DNA of 64,000 nucleotides from the NCBI RefSeq assembly GCF_014195545.1, contig NZ_JACIBX010000008.1, positions 1-64,000 of the forward strand. Direction: 5' to 3'. Shown here in pieces: positions 45,738 to 54,508 of the stretch (its first letter is position 1; each line of letters opens with the position of its first letter). The translations under genes and the position numbers were made by a program. The notes under the pieces were generated by a model. It worked only from the letters and a program-made list of their open reading frames with translations. It was not told where the DNA came from and searched no databases. Origin of the DNA: Limimaricola variabilis (GTDB lineage Bacteria > Pseudomonadota > Alphaproteobacteria > Rhodobacterales > Rhodobacteraceae).

Positions 45738-46247
45738 TCAGCCGGGAAAGAGCCCCTCCGGCGGGTCGGCCACGATGCGCCCCGCGCCGAGGTCGACGGT
45801 CGGCACGGCGGCCAGCGTGAAGGGCAGCAGAACCGTCGCTCCGCCGTCGGGCGGAAGCAGCTCCAGCAAGTCGCCGGCGCCGTGGTTGAGCACGGCGCGC
45901 ACCGTGCCCAGCAGCGCGCCGCCGGTGTCGTGCACCGGTAGGCCGATCAGGTCGGCATGGTAGTACTCGTCATCCGGCAGGGCCGGCAGCCGGTCGCGCG
46001 GGGCGAACAGGTCGGCGCCCTTGAGCGCGTCGGCCTCCTCCTTGGTGGTGATGCCGTCGAGCCGCGCGGTATAGGCGCCGGTGGCCTGGCCGGTGATCAC
46101 CACCTGCCGGAATTCGCGGCCTTCCTTCGTGAGCAGCGGCACGTAATCGGCGATGGCCTCGGGGTCGGCGCAAAAGCTCTTGAGCCGCACCTCGCCGCGC
46201 ACCCCGAAAGCGCCCGCAAGTCGTCCGACGCAGATCAGATCGCCCAT
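45738..46247 (-). CDS. rimM: 16S rRNA processing protein RimM
   Basis: The 169-residue protein begins [25 protein letters not shown], typical of RimM, with an N-terminal barrel and a C-terminal PRC barrel ([14 protein letters not shown] ... GAGDLLEL). It binds ribosomal protein S19 and helps mature the 30S head. GGAGG lies eight bases upstream of the ATG. It is the usual partner of rpsP, here separated from it by bluB. Confidence 0.95.
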   Translation of the reverse strand: MGDLICVGRLAGAFGVRGEVRLKSFCADPEAIADYVPLLTKEGREFRQVVITGQATGAYTARLDGITTKEEADALKGADLFAPRDRLPALPDDEYYHADLIGLPVHDTGGALLGTVRAVLNHGAGDLLELLPPDGGATVLLPFTLAAVPTVDLGAGRIVADPPEGLFPG

Positions 46248-46305
46248 ATCCTGTCCTCCAAGCCTTTGCCCCGTTGGAACACCGCCGCGCGCCCGAGCGC
46301 AAGGC

Positions 46306-46956
46306 TCAGCGCGTCTCGACGGGCAGGTGACCGCGCCGCGTTTCCCAGCCCTCGGCCTCGAGTTCGGGCACCCGGTCGAGCGTCTGGGCATAGCCGACGC
46401 AAAGATAGCCGACCAGCGACCAGGCTGGGGGCACCTCGAGGTCGCGCGACAGCCGCGCGGGGTCGAGGATCGACACCCAGCCGGTGCCCAGCCCCTCGGC
46501 GCGCGCGGTGAGCCAGAACTGGGTGATCGCCGCGACCACCGAGTAGCGGCGCATCTCGGGCATGGTCGCGGCACCGAGATTGTGGCCCTTGTCGGTGGAG
46601 TCGTCGCAATACACGGCAAGCTGCACCGGCGCGTCGCGCATCCCCGACAGCTTGAGCCGGGCATAGAGCGTGGCGCGGTCGCGGCTTTGGTCCTCAAGCG
46701 CGGCGGCGTTGGCCTCTTCGAAATTGGCGAGCGCCGCGGCCCGGGCCTGTGCGCTTTCGACCCGGATCACCCGCCACGGTTCCGACAGCCCCACGGAAGG
46801 TGCCGTCAGAAACGAATCGAGGCAGCGCGTCAGCGCTGCCTCGTCCACCGGATCGGTGCGGAATCGGCGCACATCGCGCCGCCGGTCCATCAGCCGGGCC
46901 AGCTCGGCCCGGAACTCCGGCGAAAACGCGCCGGTGCGTTCCGGGCCGGGGGCCAT
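46306..46956 (-). CDS. bluB: 5,6-dimethylbenzimidazole synthase BluB
   Basis: The 216-residue nitroreductase-fold enzyme breaks down reduced FMN with O2 to make the lower ligand of vitamin B12. Diagnostic blocks are [56 protein letters not shown] and [18 protein letters not shown]. This pattern separates BluB from ordinary nitroreductases. Its ATG overlaps the rpsP stop (TGATG) without an evident ribosome site of its own, so its translation appears coupled to S16. No other cobalamin gene lies in the window. Confidence 0.9.
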   Translation of the reverse strand: MAPGPERTGAFSPEFRAELARLMDRRRDVRRFRTDPVDEAALTRCLDSFLTAPSVGLSEPWRVIRVESAQARAAALANFEEANAAALEDQSRDRATLYARLKLSGMRDAPVQLAVYCDDSTDKGHNLGAATMPEMRRYSVVAAITQFWLTARAEGLGTGWVSILDPARLSRDLEVPPAWSLVGYLCVGYAQTLDRVPELEAEGWETRRGHLPVETR

Positions 46957-47318
46957 CACTCGGCGCTCTCGTCGGCCGGGGCGGCTTCGCGCGCGGCCTT
47001 CTTCTCGGCGCGCTCCTTGGCAGCCTTGCCCGGCTCGCCCTTCTTGGGGTTGGAGCGGGTCTTCTTCTCGGTGACGCCGGCGGCCTCGAGCATGCGCGCG
47101 ACGCGGTCGGTCGGCTGGGCGCCCTTGGCGATCCACTCCTGGATGCGCTCGATGTCCATCTTCACGCGGTCTTCGCTGTCCTTCGGGAGCAGCGGGTTGT
47201 AGGTGCCGAGCTTCTCGAGGAAGCGGCCGTCACGCGGCATGCGCGAGTCGGTGGCGACGATCGAGTAGTGGGGGCGCTTCTTGGAACCGCCGCGGGCGAG
47301 CCGGATCTTCATGGCCAT
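46956..47318 (-). CDS. rpsP: 30S ribosomal protein S16
   Basis: The 120-residue protein starts [21 protein letters not shown], the S16 signature, with [10 protein letters not shown] and DRIQEW-type block [22 protein letters not shown]. About 40 charged C-terminal residues ([20 protein letters not shown]) extend beyond the E. coli protein, as is common in Alphaproteobacteria. It binds 16S rRNA early in 30S assembly. ATG 47318 follows GGAG; the next ATG (47312) is less consistent with family starts. Confidence 0.97.
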   Translation of the reverse strand: MAMKIRLARGGSKKRPHYSIVATDSRMPRDGRFLEKLGTYNPLLPKDSEDRVKMDIERIQEWIAKGAQPTDRVARMLEAAGVTEKKTRSNPKKGEPGKAAKERAEKKAAREAAPADESAE

Positions 47319-47357
47319 TGGGAGAACTCCTTTGAATGGCAGTCGAGACGGAAGGTC

Positions 47358-47654
47358 TCAGGATTGATGTTTCTCGTGGTGCTTGATGACTTCCTGGATG
47401 ATGAAGGCCAGGAATTTCTTGGCGAATTCGGGGTCGAGATCGGCCTCCTTCGCAAGATCGGTGAGCCGGGCGATCTGCGCTTCTTCGCGGATCGGGTCGG
47501 CGGGGGGCAGGTCGTGCTCGGCCTTGAGCCGGCCGACCGCCTGGGTGTGCTTGAACCGCTCGCCGAGCGTGTAGACGAGGATCGCGTCGAGCCGGTCGAT
47601 ACTTTCGCGGTGCTCCTTGAGAAGCTGCGCGGCGCGGCTGGCGGCATCGGTCAT
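47358..47654 (-). CDS. chorismate mutase, AroQ type
   Basis: The 98-residue all-helical protein matches stand-alone AroQ: ESIDRLDAILVYTLGERFKHTQAVGRLKAEHDLPPADPIRE has the helix-1 Arg, Asp and Lys pattern that binds chorismate. It converts chorismate to prephenate for Phe/Tyr synthesis. It overlaps the upstream acetyltransferase gene by ATGA and lies 39 bases before rpsP. Confidence 0.9.
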   Translation of the reverse strand: MTDAASRAAQLLKEHRESIDRLDAILVYTLGERFKHTQAVGRLKAEHDLPPADPIREEAQIARLTDLAKEADLDPEFAKKFLAFIIQEVIKHHEKHQS

Positions 47655-48172
47655 GAGCGGGCCCCCTTGGTGAGATCGTGGCGCCACATCTCGACGGCGG
47701 TGCCATCGGGGTCGGCGCGGAATTCGCGATGCGTGTTCTCGGCACCGAGGCGGCGCGCGACCGACTGGCTGGCGGTGTTGGCCGGGTCGATCATCGAAGC
47801 CAGTTCCCGCATGCCGAGCCGGTCGCGGGCGAAGTCGAGCACCGCCTGCCCGGCCTCGGTGGCGTAACCCTTGCCCTCGGCCTCCTCGTAGAGGTGATAG
47901 GCCAGCTCGGGCATCGGCCAAGGCTCCGGCCCCCAGAGACCGACCAGGCCAACCGGTGCGCCGGTCTTGCGCTCGACCGCGGCCCACATGCCGTAGCCGA
48001 GGATCTGCCAGTGACCCAGATGCAGGGCGATCACCCGCCACGCCTTGTGCCGGGGCGCGGGGCCGCCGACGAAGCTCGACCGCTCGGAGGCGAAGAATTC
48101 GCGCTCGGCCGGCAGATGCGCGAGCGAGGGCGGCACCAGGTGCAGCCGGTCGGTGGCGAGCGACGGGATCAT
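47651..48172 (-). CDS. RimJ/RimL-type GNAT acetyltransferase
   Basis: The 173-residue protein starts IPSLATDRLHLVPPSLAHL, has the RimJ/L-like N-terminus and the acetyl-CoA loop YEEAEGKGYATEAGQAVLDFA, ending with IDPANTASQSVARRLGAE. It probably acetylates a protein N-terminus or a small molecule. It overlaps ffh and the chorismate mutase gene at both ends by 4 bases, so the three are tightly coupled. Confidence 0.9.
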   Translation of the reverse strand: MIPSLATDRLHLVPPSLAHLPAEREFFASERSSFVGGPAPRHKAWRVIALHLGHWQILGYGMWAAVERKTGAPVGLVGLWGPEPWPMPELAYHLYEEAEGKGYATEAGQAVLDFARDRLGMRELASMIDPANTASQSVARRLGAENTHREFRADPDGTAVEMWRHDLTKGARS

Positions 48173-49665
48173 TTCTTCTTGCCGAAGCCGGACAGGCCCG
48201 AGGGCAGGCCCATGCCGCCGCCCATGCCGGGCAGCTTGCCCATGCCCGGCGGCAGCTGCTTGCCAAGCATCTTGGCGGCCTTTTCCATCGCGGCGGGGTC
48301 GTTCATGTCGGGCATCTCGCCGCCCTTGCCGAACATGCCCTTCATGGCCTGTTTCAGCATGCCGCCCTTGCCCATCTTCTTCATGACATCGGCCATCTGC
48401 TTCTGCTGCTTGAGCAGCTTGTTCAGCTCCGACACCTCGAGCCCGGCACCCTTGGCGATGCGCTTCTTGCGGCTGGCCTGAAGGATGTCGGGATTGGCCC
48501 GCTCCTTCTTGGTCATCGAGTTGATCAGCGCGATCTGACGCTTGAGCATGGTGTCGTCGAAGCCGGCCGATTGCGCCTGCTTGGCCATCTTGCCCATGCC
48601 GGGCAGCATGCCCATCAGGCTCTCCATGCCGCCCATCTTGAGCATCTGCTCGAGCTGCATCTTCAGGTCGTTCATGTTGAAGCGGCCCTTCTGGAACCGC
48701 TTCATCATACGCTCGGCCTGCTCGGCCTCGATGGTCTGCTGGGCCTTCTCCACCAGGGCGACGATGTCGCCCATGCCGAGGATCCGGCCGGCGATGCGCT
48801 CGGCCTCGAAGGTCTCGATCGCGTCCATCTTCTCGCCGAGACCGACGAAGCGGATCGGCTTGCCGGTGACCTTGCGCATCGACAGCGCGGCACCGCCGCG
48901 CCCGTCGCCGTCCATCCGGGTCAGGACGACGCCGGAGACGCCAATCTTGTCGTCGAACTCGGTCGCGACGTTGACCGCGTCCTGACCGGTGAGGCCGTCG
49001 ACCACGAGCAGGGTTTCGCGGGGGGAGACGGCGTCGCGCACCGCCGCCGCCTGGGCGATCAGCTCCTGATCGATGTGAAGGCGACCAGCGGTGTCGAGCA
49101 TGTAGACGTCGTAGCCCCCCAAGGAGGCCTGCGTCTTGGCGCGCTTGGCGATGGCGACGGGGTCCTCGCCCTTGACGATCGGCAGCGTGTCGACGCCGAT
49201 CTGGCGGCCGAGGATCTCGAGCTGCTCCATCGCGGCGGGGCGGTTCACGTCGAGCGAGGCCATCAGCACCCGCTTGCCCTCGCGCTCGGTGAGACGCTTG
49301 GCGAGCTTGGCGGTGGTGGTGGTCTTGCCCGAGCCCTGCAGGCCGACCATCAGGATCGGCGCGGGCGGGTTGTCGATCTTGAGCTTGCCGGGATCGCTGT
49401 CGCCCGTGAGCACCGAGACAAGCTCGTCATGCACGATCTTGACGACCTGCTGACCCGGGGTGATCGACTTCGTGACGGCCTGGCCGGCGGCCTTCTCCTG
49501 CACCGCGGCGACGAAATCGCGCGCGACCGGGAGAGAGACGTCGGCCTCCAGCAGCGCCACGCGCACCTCGCGCAGCGCGGTCTTCACGTCCTCGTCGGAC
49601 AGCGCGCCTTGCTTGGTGAGCCTGTCGAAGACGCCGGAGAGGCGGTCTGAGAGCGATTCGAACAT
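48169..49665 (-). CDS. ffh: signal recognition particle GTPase Ffh
   Basis: The 498-residue SRP54 protein has an N-domain beginning MFESLSDRLSGVFDRL, the G-domain with GLQGSGKTTTTAKLA (G1), DTAGRL (G3) and TRMDGDGRGGAALS (G4/insert), and a methionine-rich M-domain that binds signal sequences and SRP RNA, ending GGMGLPSGLSGFGKKK. With 4.5S RNA and FtsY it delivers nascent membrane proteins. ATG 49665 follows AAAGGA. It heads the minus-strand cluster, whose promoter should lie in 49666-49900. Confidence 0.97.
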   Translation of the reverse strand: MFESLSDRLSGVFDRLTKQGALSDEDVKTALREVRVALLEADVSLPVARDFVAAVQEKAAGQAVTKSITPGQQVVKIVHDELVSVLTGDSDPGKLKIDNPPAPILMVGLQGSGKTTTTAKLAKRLTEREGKRVLMASLDVNRPAAMEQLEILGRQIGVDTLPIVKGEDPVAIAKRAKTQASLGGYDVYMLDTAGRLHIDQELIAQAAAVRDAVSPRETLLVVDGLTGQDAVNVATEFDDKIGVSGVVLTRMDGDGRGGAALSMRKVTGKPIRFVGLGEKMDAIETFEAERIAGRILGMGDIVALVEKAQQTIEAEQAERMMKRFQKGRFNMNDLKMQLEQMLKMGGMESLMGMLPGMGKMAKQAQSAGFDDTMLKRQIALINSMTKKERANPDILQASRKKRIAKGAGLEVSELNKLLKQQKQMADVMKKMGKGGMLKQAMKGMFGKGGEMPDMNDPAAMEKAAKMLGKQLPPGMGKLPGMGGGMGLPSGLSGFGKKK

Positions 49666-49900
49666 GGCGGTCCTTTCCGACCGTTGCGTCTGGACCGGAC
49701 CACAATGCGGAACGGCGCCCGTGGGCGCAACGCGCTGACGGACGGCGATCCCCGCAACGGGCCGGGGACCGGAAAGCCAAAGCTTCCGGGTTTGGGGAGC
49801 GCAACTAAGCCGGATCGGCCGCGCGGTCAAGAGCCTGGCACGGCTTGGAGCCGGGGGCGATGCGGCCTAGAAGGAGAGGCCCCGCTCGCAGGAGATCCGA

Positions 49901-50776
49901 ATGGACAATTGGGACGAGATCCGCACCGCATACCACGTCGCCCGCCTCGGCACGGTCTCCGGCGCAGCCGAGGTGCTGGGCGTGCACCACGCCACGGTTA
50001 TCCGGCATGTCGACGCGCTCGAGACGCGACTGGGGGTGAAGCTGTTCCAGCGCCATCCGCGCGGCTACACCGCCACCGAGGCGGGCCGCGACCTGTTGCA
50101 GGTCGCGCAGACCACCGACGATCAGTTCGCTCAGCTGGTCAGCCGGCTGCGGGGGCAGGGCGACGGGGTCGAGGGCGAGCTGGCGGTGACCACGCTCGAC
50201 ACGCTGGCCGATCTGGTGATGCCGCTGCTGATCGACTTCCAGGCGGATTACCCGGCGGTGATGGTGCGGCTGCTGACCGGTACACGGCTGTTCCGCCTCG
50301 AATATGGCGAAGCGCATATCGCGATCCGCGCCGGCGCGGCACCGGATCAGCCCGACAACGTGGTGCAGCCCCTGATGCGGCTGCAGGTGGCGCTGGTAGC
50401 AGCGCGCAGTTATATCGCCCGGCACGGGCTGCCCGAAGAGGTGTCGGACCTCCCTAATCATCGCTTCGTCTGCGCTGACGATCTCGACAGTCGGGCGCCG
50501 TTCTACCGCTGGCTGCGCCAGACCGTGCCGACCGACCGGATCACCTTCCGCGCCCATGGCGAGCGCAACCAGCGTGACGCGGTACTGGCGGGAGCAGGGC
50601 TGGGCTTCGTGCCGCTGCACGAGGCGCAGGCGCGCGACGACCTGACCGTGGTGCACGGGCCGCTTCCCGAATGGGAGGTGCCGATCTGGGTGGTCACCCA
50701 TGTCGACCTGCACCGCACACCCAAGGTTCAGGCCTTCCTGAAAGCGCTGAAGACACAGGCGAAAGACTGGAGCTGA
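49901..50776 (+). CDS. LysR-type transcriptional regulator
   Basis: The 291-residue regulator starts MDNWDEIRTAYHVARLGTVSGAAEVLGVHHATVIRHV, a winged HTH in the first 60 residues, followed by the effector domain with LLTGTRLFRLEYGEAHIAIR. AGGAGA lies six bases before the ATG. It is divergent from ffh and has no obvious co-transcribed enzyme, so its target is unknown. The 235-base spacer upstream holds a CCGGAA/TTCCGG hairpin near 49770 and no gene. Confidence 0.9.
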   Translation: MDNWDEIRTAYHVARLGTVSGAAEVLGVHHATVIRHVDALETRLGVKLFQRHPRGYTATEAGRDLLQVAQTTDDQFAQLVSRLRGQGDGVEGELAVTTLDTLADLVMPLLIDFQADYPAVMVRLLTGTRLFRLEYGEAHIAIRAGAAPDQPDNVVQPLMRLQVALVAARSYIARHGLPEEVSDLPNHRFVCADDLDSRAPFYRWLRQTVPTDRITFRAHGERNQRDAVLAGAGLGFVPLHEAQARDDLTVVHGPLPEWEVPIWVVTHVDLHRTPKVQAFLKALKTQAKDWS

Positions 50777-50838
50777 GCCTGAGGAACGATTTCGTGAGCG
50801 CAGCGTTGGCCCGGCAGATTCATCCCAAAGGGGCAAAC

Positions 50839-50913
50839 ATGCGCAACATCATCTATATCATCGGTCTCGTCGTCGTGGTCATCGCGGTCCTGTCGCTGAT
50901 CGGCCTGGTCTGA
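50839..50913 (+). CDS. 24-residue single-helix membrane peptide
   Basis: A 24-codon frame, MRNIIYIIGLVVVVIAVLSL plus four residues, encodes one hydrophobic helix with a short basic N-terminus. AAAGGGG lies 5-8 bases upstream of the ATG. I recall similar tiny MRNIIYIIGLV-type proteins in other Rhodobacterales, which supports it being real. It ends two bases from the converging arsR stop. The function is unknown. Confidence 0.6.
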   Translation: MRNIIYIIGLVVVVIAVLSLIGLV

Positions 50914-50915
50914 AC

Positions 50916-51275
50916 TCAGCCCTCCGCCGCCGGACCCTCGGGCACGGCTGCGGAGGTGCCCAGTTCCCGTTCGAGAAAACGCTCGAAGGCATCGAGATCG
51001 ATGCCCTCCATCTGCCCGAAGCCCTGCATCCAGACCGAGGCTTCGCGCAGCCCGTCGGGCTCCAGCTGGCACCACGTGACACGGCCCCGCCGATCGCGCG
51101 AGATCAGCCCTGCCTCGGCCAGAACCCCCAGATGCTTGGAGATCGCCGCCAGCGACATGTCGAATGGCGCGGCGACATCGGTGACGGCCATGTCATCCTC
51201 GAGCAGCAGCGCGAGGATCGCGCGCCGGGTCGGGTCGGCAAGGGCGGAAAACACCAGATCTAGCGAGGCGGCCAT
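50916..51275 (-). CDS. ArsR-family winged-helix repressor
   Basis: The 119-residue regulator has the ArsR pattern LVFSALADPTRRAILALLLEDDMAVTDVA, recognition helix MSLAAISKHLGVLAEAGLI and wing RDRRGRVTWCQL. It has no metal-binding CVC motif, so it belongs to the SRPBCC-partner or metabolic type rather than arsenic sensors. A perfect palindrome 32 bases upstream of the ATG is a likely operator. No partner gene lies on its strand. Confidence 0.9.
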   Translation of the reverse strand: MAASLDLVFSALADPTRRAILALLLEDDMAVTDVAAPFDMSLAAISKHLGVLAEAGLISRDRRGRVTWCQLEPDGLREASVWMQGFGQMEGIDLDAFERFLERELGTSAAVPEGPAAEG

Positions 51276-51306
51276 GCCGCGACCTGACCTTGCGCCGGGC
51301 GAAACG

Positions 51307-51322
51307 TCAACCGCGCGGTTGA
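51307..51322. promoter_or_regulatory. perfect 16-bp palindrome upstream of arsR
   Basis: TCAACCGCGCGGTTGA is its own reverse complement and is placed 32 bases before the ArsR-type start codon, as expected for an autorepressor site. It lies in the divergent spacer to the ATP synthase operon. Confidence 0.6.
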
Positions 51323-51435
51323 ATATGCCGAAGGGCGTCCCGATGGCCGCAGGCGTCCTGCAGAACCGCCGTATATCTAGAAACTCCCTGTTATATCAAT
51401 GGTCAATCCGATCTGGCGCGGCGGAATCCCCGAGC

Positions 51436-51462
51436 TTGACCAATCCGCCCCCGCAATATAGC
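51436..51462 (+). promoter_or_regulatory. candidate promoter of the F0 operon
   Basis: TTGACC (51436-51441) and TATAGC (51457-51462) are spaced 15 bases, shorter than the optimum of 17, and lie 29 bases before the atpI GTG. It is the only recognisable pair in the spacer. Confidence 0.35.
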
Positions 51463-51490
51463 ACCCTGCTCGACCGATGAGGGGGCCGCA

Positions 51491-51826
51491 GTGTCCGACA
51501 GCCACGACGACGACCACGCTGCGCGAATGCGTGCGCTCGAGGAGCGTCTGGCCCGGCACCGCGATCAGGCGGAGCCGCCCCGTCATCAGGAGAGCCATTA
51601 CAGCCAGGCGCAGGTCGCATGGCGGATGGTGATCGAGCTTGTGGCCGGTCTGGGGATCGGCTTCGGGGTCGGGTACGGCTTGGATACCCTCTTCGGGACC
51701 ATGCCGATTTTCCTGATCCCCTTCATATTCTTCGGCCTCGCGGCAGGTGTGAAAACCATGCTGCGCACGGCCAAGGAGCTGCAGGTTAAACAGCAGGCCG
51801 AACAGGCTGGCGACGACGAGGGCTGA
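51491..51826 (+). CDS. atpI: F0F1 ATP synthase assembly protein AtpI
   Basis: The 111-residue protein starts at GTG 51491 behind GAGGGGG. An acidic, charged N-terminus is followed by two membrane helices, [23 protein letters not shown] and [21 protein letters not shown], the AtpI/Atp-gene-1 pattern. It assists c-ring assembly. It is the first gene of the F0 operon, four bases before atpB. Confidence 0.9.
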   Translation: MSDSHDDDHAARMRALEERLARHRDQAEPPRHQESHYSQAQVAWRMVIELVAGLGIGFGVGYGLDTLFGTMPIFLIPFIFFGLAAGVKTMLRTAKELQVKQQAEQAGDDEG

Positions 51827-51830
51827 GAGA

Positions 51831-52607
51831 ATGGCGACAGAAACGGTGGCTTTGGTCGAGGGTGAAGAGCCGGGCGGCCTAGTGTTCCATCCTTTCGACC
51901 AGTTCGAGGTCAAGCCGCTGTTCGGCGAGATCGGCGATCCGGTCTCGTGGTACACCATCACCAACGTCACCTTCTGGATGGCGCTCTCGGTGCTGTGCGT
52001 GATCGGGCTTCTGGTGCTTGGCACCCGCGGCCGCGCCGTCATCCCGTCGCGGATGCAGTCGGCGGCCGAGCTGGTCTACGGCTTCGTCTACAAGATGGTC
52101 GAGGACGTCACCGGCAAGGAAGGCCTAAAGTACTTCCCCTGGATCATGACGCTGTTCCTGTTCATCCTGTTCTCGAACTATCTCGGCCTGCTGCCGATGG
52201 CCTTCACCACCACCTCGCACATCGCGGTGACGGCGGTGCTGGCGCTCGGCGTGTTCCTCGGCGTGACGATCCTCGGCTTCGTCAAGAACGGCATGGCCTT
52301 CCTCGGCCTGTTCTGGATGAAGGACGCGCCGCTCTTCCTGCGCCCGATCATCGCGATCATCGAGGTGATCTCGTACTTCGTGCGCCCCGTCAGCCACTCC
52401 ATTCGTCTCGCCGGCAACCTCGTCGCCGGTCACGCGATGATCAAGGTGTTCGCGGGCTTCGCTGCAATCGCCGCCCTTTCGCCGCTCTCGATCGTCGCAA
52501 TCACCGCGATCTACGGGCTCGAAGTGCTGGTGGCCGGCATCCAGGCCTACGTGTTCACCATCCTCACCTGCATCTACCTCAAGGACGCGCTGCACCCGTC
52601 GCACTGA
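51831..52607 (+). CDS. atpB: F0 ATP synthase subunit a
   Basis: The 258-residue membrane protein forms the proton half-channels. The essential stator arginine lies in [13 protein letters not shown], followed by the conserved helix [25 protein letters not shown]-terminal [13 protein letters not shown] is typical of Rhodobacterales subunit a. It sits between atpI and atpE. Confidence 0.96.
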   Translation: MATETVALVEGEEPGGLVFHPFDQFEVKPLFGEIGDPVSWYTITNVTFWMALSVLCVIGLLVLGTRGRAVIPSRMQSAAELVYGFVYKMVEDVTGKEGLKYFPWIMTLFLFILFSNYLGLLPMAFTTTSHIAVTAVLALGVFLGVTILGFVKNGMAFLGLFWMKDAPLFLRPIIAIIEVISYFVRPVSHSIRLAGNLVAGHAMIKVFAGFAAIAALSPLSIVAITAIYGLEVLVAGIQAYVFTILTCIYLKDALHPSH

Positions 52608-52674
52608 CGGCAGCACGCCCCGGGGTCGGTTCACCCTTCACCAAACACGCAATTCCAAATCAGGAGATACCCCA

Positions 52675-52911
52675 ATGGAAGGCGATATCGCTCTCTTCGG
52701 TCAGTTCATCGGCGCCGGCCTCGCGGCCATCGGCTCGGGCCTCGCGGCCATCGGCGTGGGCTCGGTCGCGGCGAACTACCTCGGCGGCGCGCTGCGCAAC
52801 CCGTCGGCCGCTGCCTCGCAGACCGCCACGCTGTTCATCGGCCTGGCCTTCGCGGAAGCCCTCGGGATCTTCTCGTTCCTGGTCGCGCTGCTGCTGATGT
52901 TCGCGGTCTGA
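52675..52911 (+). CDS. atpE: F0 ATP synthase subunit c
   Basis: The 78-residue hairpin protein has a glycine/alanine-rich first helix ([18 protein letters not shown]), polar loop ALRNPSA and a second helix with the proton-carrying glutamate in [22 protein letters not shown] lies six bases before the ATG. It oligomerises into the rotor ring. Confidence 0.97.
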   Translation: MEGDIALFGQFIGAGLAAIGSGLAAIGVGSVAANYLGGALRNPSAAASQTATLFIGLAFAEALGIFSFLVALLLMFAV

Positions 52912-52992
52912 TCCGGACCTCGATCTCCTGACCGGCGGCGCGGGGCGCGAAACCCCGCGCCGCCATTTCCTTAGGGCTCGACGGAGGACGCC

Positions 52993-53550
52993 GTGGCGAC
53001 CGAACCCATTCCCGCCGAAGACGCATTGGCGGTGCACGGAGCCGAAGCCGCTGGGCCGGGCATGCCCCAGCTCGACGTCTCCAGCTTCCCGAACCAGATC
53101 TTCTGGCTCATTGTCACGCTCGGCGTGATCTATTTCGTCCTGTCCCGCTTCGCCCTGCCGCGCATCGGCGCGGTGCTGGCCGAGCGCGCAGGCACGATCA
53201 CCAACGACATCGCCGCCGCCGAAGAGCTGCGGCACCGCGCCCGCGAGGCCGAGACCGCCTATGACAAGGCGCTCGCCGACGCGCGCGCCGAAGCCAACCG
53301 GATCGTCGCCGAGACCAAGGCGCAGATCCAGGCCGATCTCGACGCCGAGATGGAGAAGGCCGACGCCCAGATCGCCGCGAAGACCGCCGAGAGCCAGAAG
53401 GCGATCGACGAGATTCGCGAAAGCTCGGCGCGCAATGTGAGCGAAGTGGCTCGCGACGTCGCGCGCGAGATCGTCGCCGCGTTCGGTGCCGAGGCCGATG
53501 CGGCCAAGGTCGACGCCGCGGTCGACGCCAAGCTGGGAGAGCGCGCATGA
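52993..53550 (+). CDS. F0 ATP synthase subunit b'
   Basis: The 185-residue peripheral-stalk protein starts at GTG 52993 with GGAGGA upstream. One membrane helix ([22 protein letters not shown]) is followed by a long charged coiled coil. Paired b' and b genes are characteristic of photosynthetic and alphaproteobacterial synthases. It overlaps the b gene by 4 bases. Confidence 0.93.
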   Translation: MATEPIPAEDALAVHGAEAAGPGMPQLDVSSFPNQIFWLIVTLGVIYFVLSRFALPRIGAVLAERAGTITNDIAAAEELRHRAREAETAYDKALADARAEANRIVAETKAQIQADLDAEMEKADAQIAAKTAESQKAIDEIRESSARNVSEVARDVAREIVAAFGAEADAAKVDAAVDAKLGERA

Positions 53551-54107
53551 AACTGCCTCTTGCAACGCTGGCCCTGAGCCTGGCCGCCGCTCCGGCGATG
53601 GCTGCGACGGGACCGTTCTTCTCGCTCGCCAACACCGACTTCGTCGTGCTGCTGGCGTTCCTGCTGTTCGTCGGCGTGCTGCTCTACTTCCGCGTCCCGC
53701 GCGAAGTGGGCAAAATGCTCGACAAGCGGGCCGACGGCATCCGTGCCGAGCTCGACGAGGCACGTGGCCTGCGCGAAGAAGCGCAGTCGCTGCTGGCCTC
53801 CTACGAGCGCAAGCAGAAGGACGTGCAGGTCCAGGCCGAGCGCATCGTCTCGAACGCGCGTGACGAGGCCAACCGCTCGGCCGAGCAGGCCAAGCTGGAC
53901 ATCGAGAAATCGATCCAGCGTCGCCTGACCGCCGCCGAGGAGCAGATCCAGTCGGCCCAAGACAAGGCCGTAAAGGACGTCCGCGACCAGGCCGTCGCCG
54001 TGGCCATTGCCGCGGCCCGCCAGGTCATCGCCGAGCAGATGACGCCGCAGCGCGGTGACAAGCTGATCGACGAGTCGATCAAGACCGTGGGTGCCAAGCT
54101 GCACTGA
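53547..54107 (+). CDS. atpF: F0 ATP synthase subunit b
   Basis: The 186-residue stalk subunit has a signal-like hydrophobic start ([20 protein letters not shown]), the membrane helix [20 protein letters not shown] and a coiled coil up to residue 170. The extra N-terminal segment may be cleaved, as in Rhodobacter b subunits. It is the last gene of the F0 operon. F1 genes are not in the window. Confidence 0.93.
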   Translation: MKLPLATLALSLAAAPAMAATGPFFSLANTDFVVLLAFLLFVGVLLYFRVPREVGKMLDKRADGIRAELDEARGLREEAQSLLASYERKQKDVQVQAERIVSNARDEANRSAEQAKLDIEKSIQRRLTAAEEQIQSAQDKAVKDVRDQAVAVAIAAARQVIAEQMTPQRGDKLIDESIKTVGAKLH

Positions 54108-54129
54108 GGCCATGCCTCGACGCGAAATC

Positions 54130-54172
54130 GAAAGGCCCGGGGCGCGCGATGCGACCCGGGCCTTTCGCTTTT
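54130..54172 (+). terminator. rho-independent terminator of the F0 operon
   Basis: GAAAGGCCCGGG (54130-54141) pairs with CCCGGGCCTTTC (54155-54166) and is followed by GCTTTTTC, 23 bases after atpF. Confidence 0.93.
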
Positions 54173-54193
54173 TCGTGCCTCAGCCGCCGCTGA

Positions 54194-54448
54194 TCAGCGC
54201 AGCGAACTGACCGGCCCGTCGAGCGCCTCGCTCGGCAGTGCGCCGTTCAGCAGTGCCAGCATGTCGATCGAAGGAGTGGTCCCCGTCTCCTCCGCCGCCG
54301 CGATCTCGGGCGCGGCGGGGGTCGGGCCGGCCGTCGTGCCGGCGTCGGCGGTGGCGTCATGCGACCGGCCACCGCAGCCGCCGGGCCCGGCAAGGGCGGC
54401 GGAGGCCGCCAGCATTGCGGCCATCGTCGTCAGGAGCAGTCGTGTCAT
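54194..54448 (-). CDS. small secreted protein of unknown function
   Basis: An 84-residue protein with a Sec signal peptide (MTRLLLTTMAAMLAASAALA) followed by GPGGCGG and a low-complexity Ala/Thr/Pro segment, ending in LLNGALPSEALDGPVSS. AGGAGG lies eight bases upstream of the ATG, which supports translation. A cysteine follows the cleavage region, but no proper lipobox is visible. No family recognised. Confidence 0.65.
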   Translation of the reverse strand: MTRLLLTTMAAMLAASAALAGPGGCGGRSHDATADAGTTAGPTPAAPEIAAAEETGTTPSIDMLALLNGALPSEALDGPVSSLR

Positions 54449-54508
54449 CGCGCATCCTCCTGTGGTGCGATGCGCGATGCTAGCACGAAATGCCGGGCCA
54501 GTCGCGCC

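Noticed and set aside
49666-49900. SRP 4.5S RNA gene next to ffh
   Set aside because: The spacer has a CCGGAA/TTCCGG hairpin, but the conserved GGAAG/GAA tetraloop region of SRP RNA is missing.
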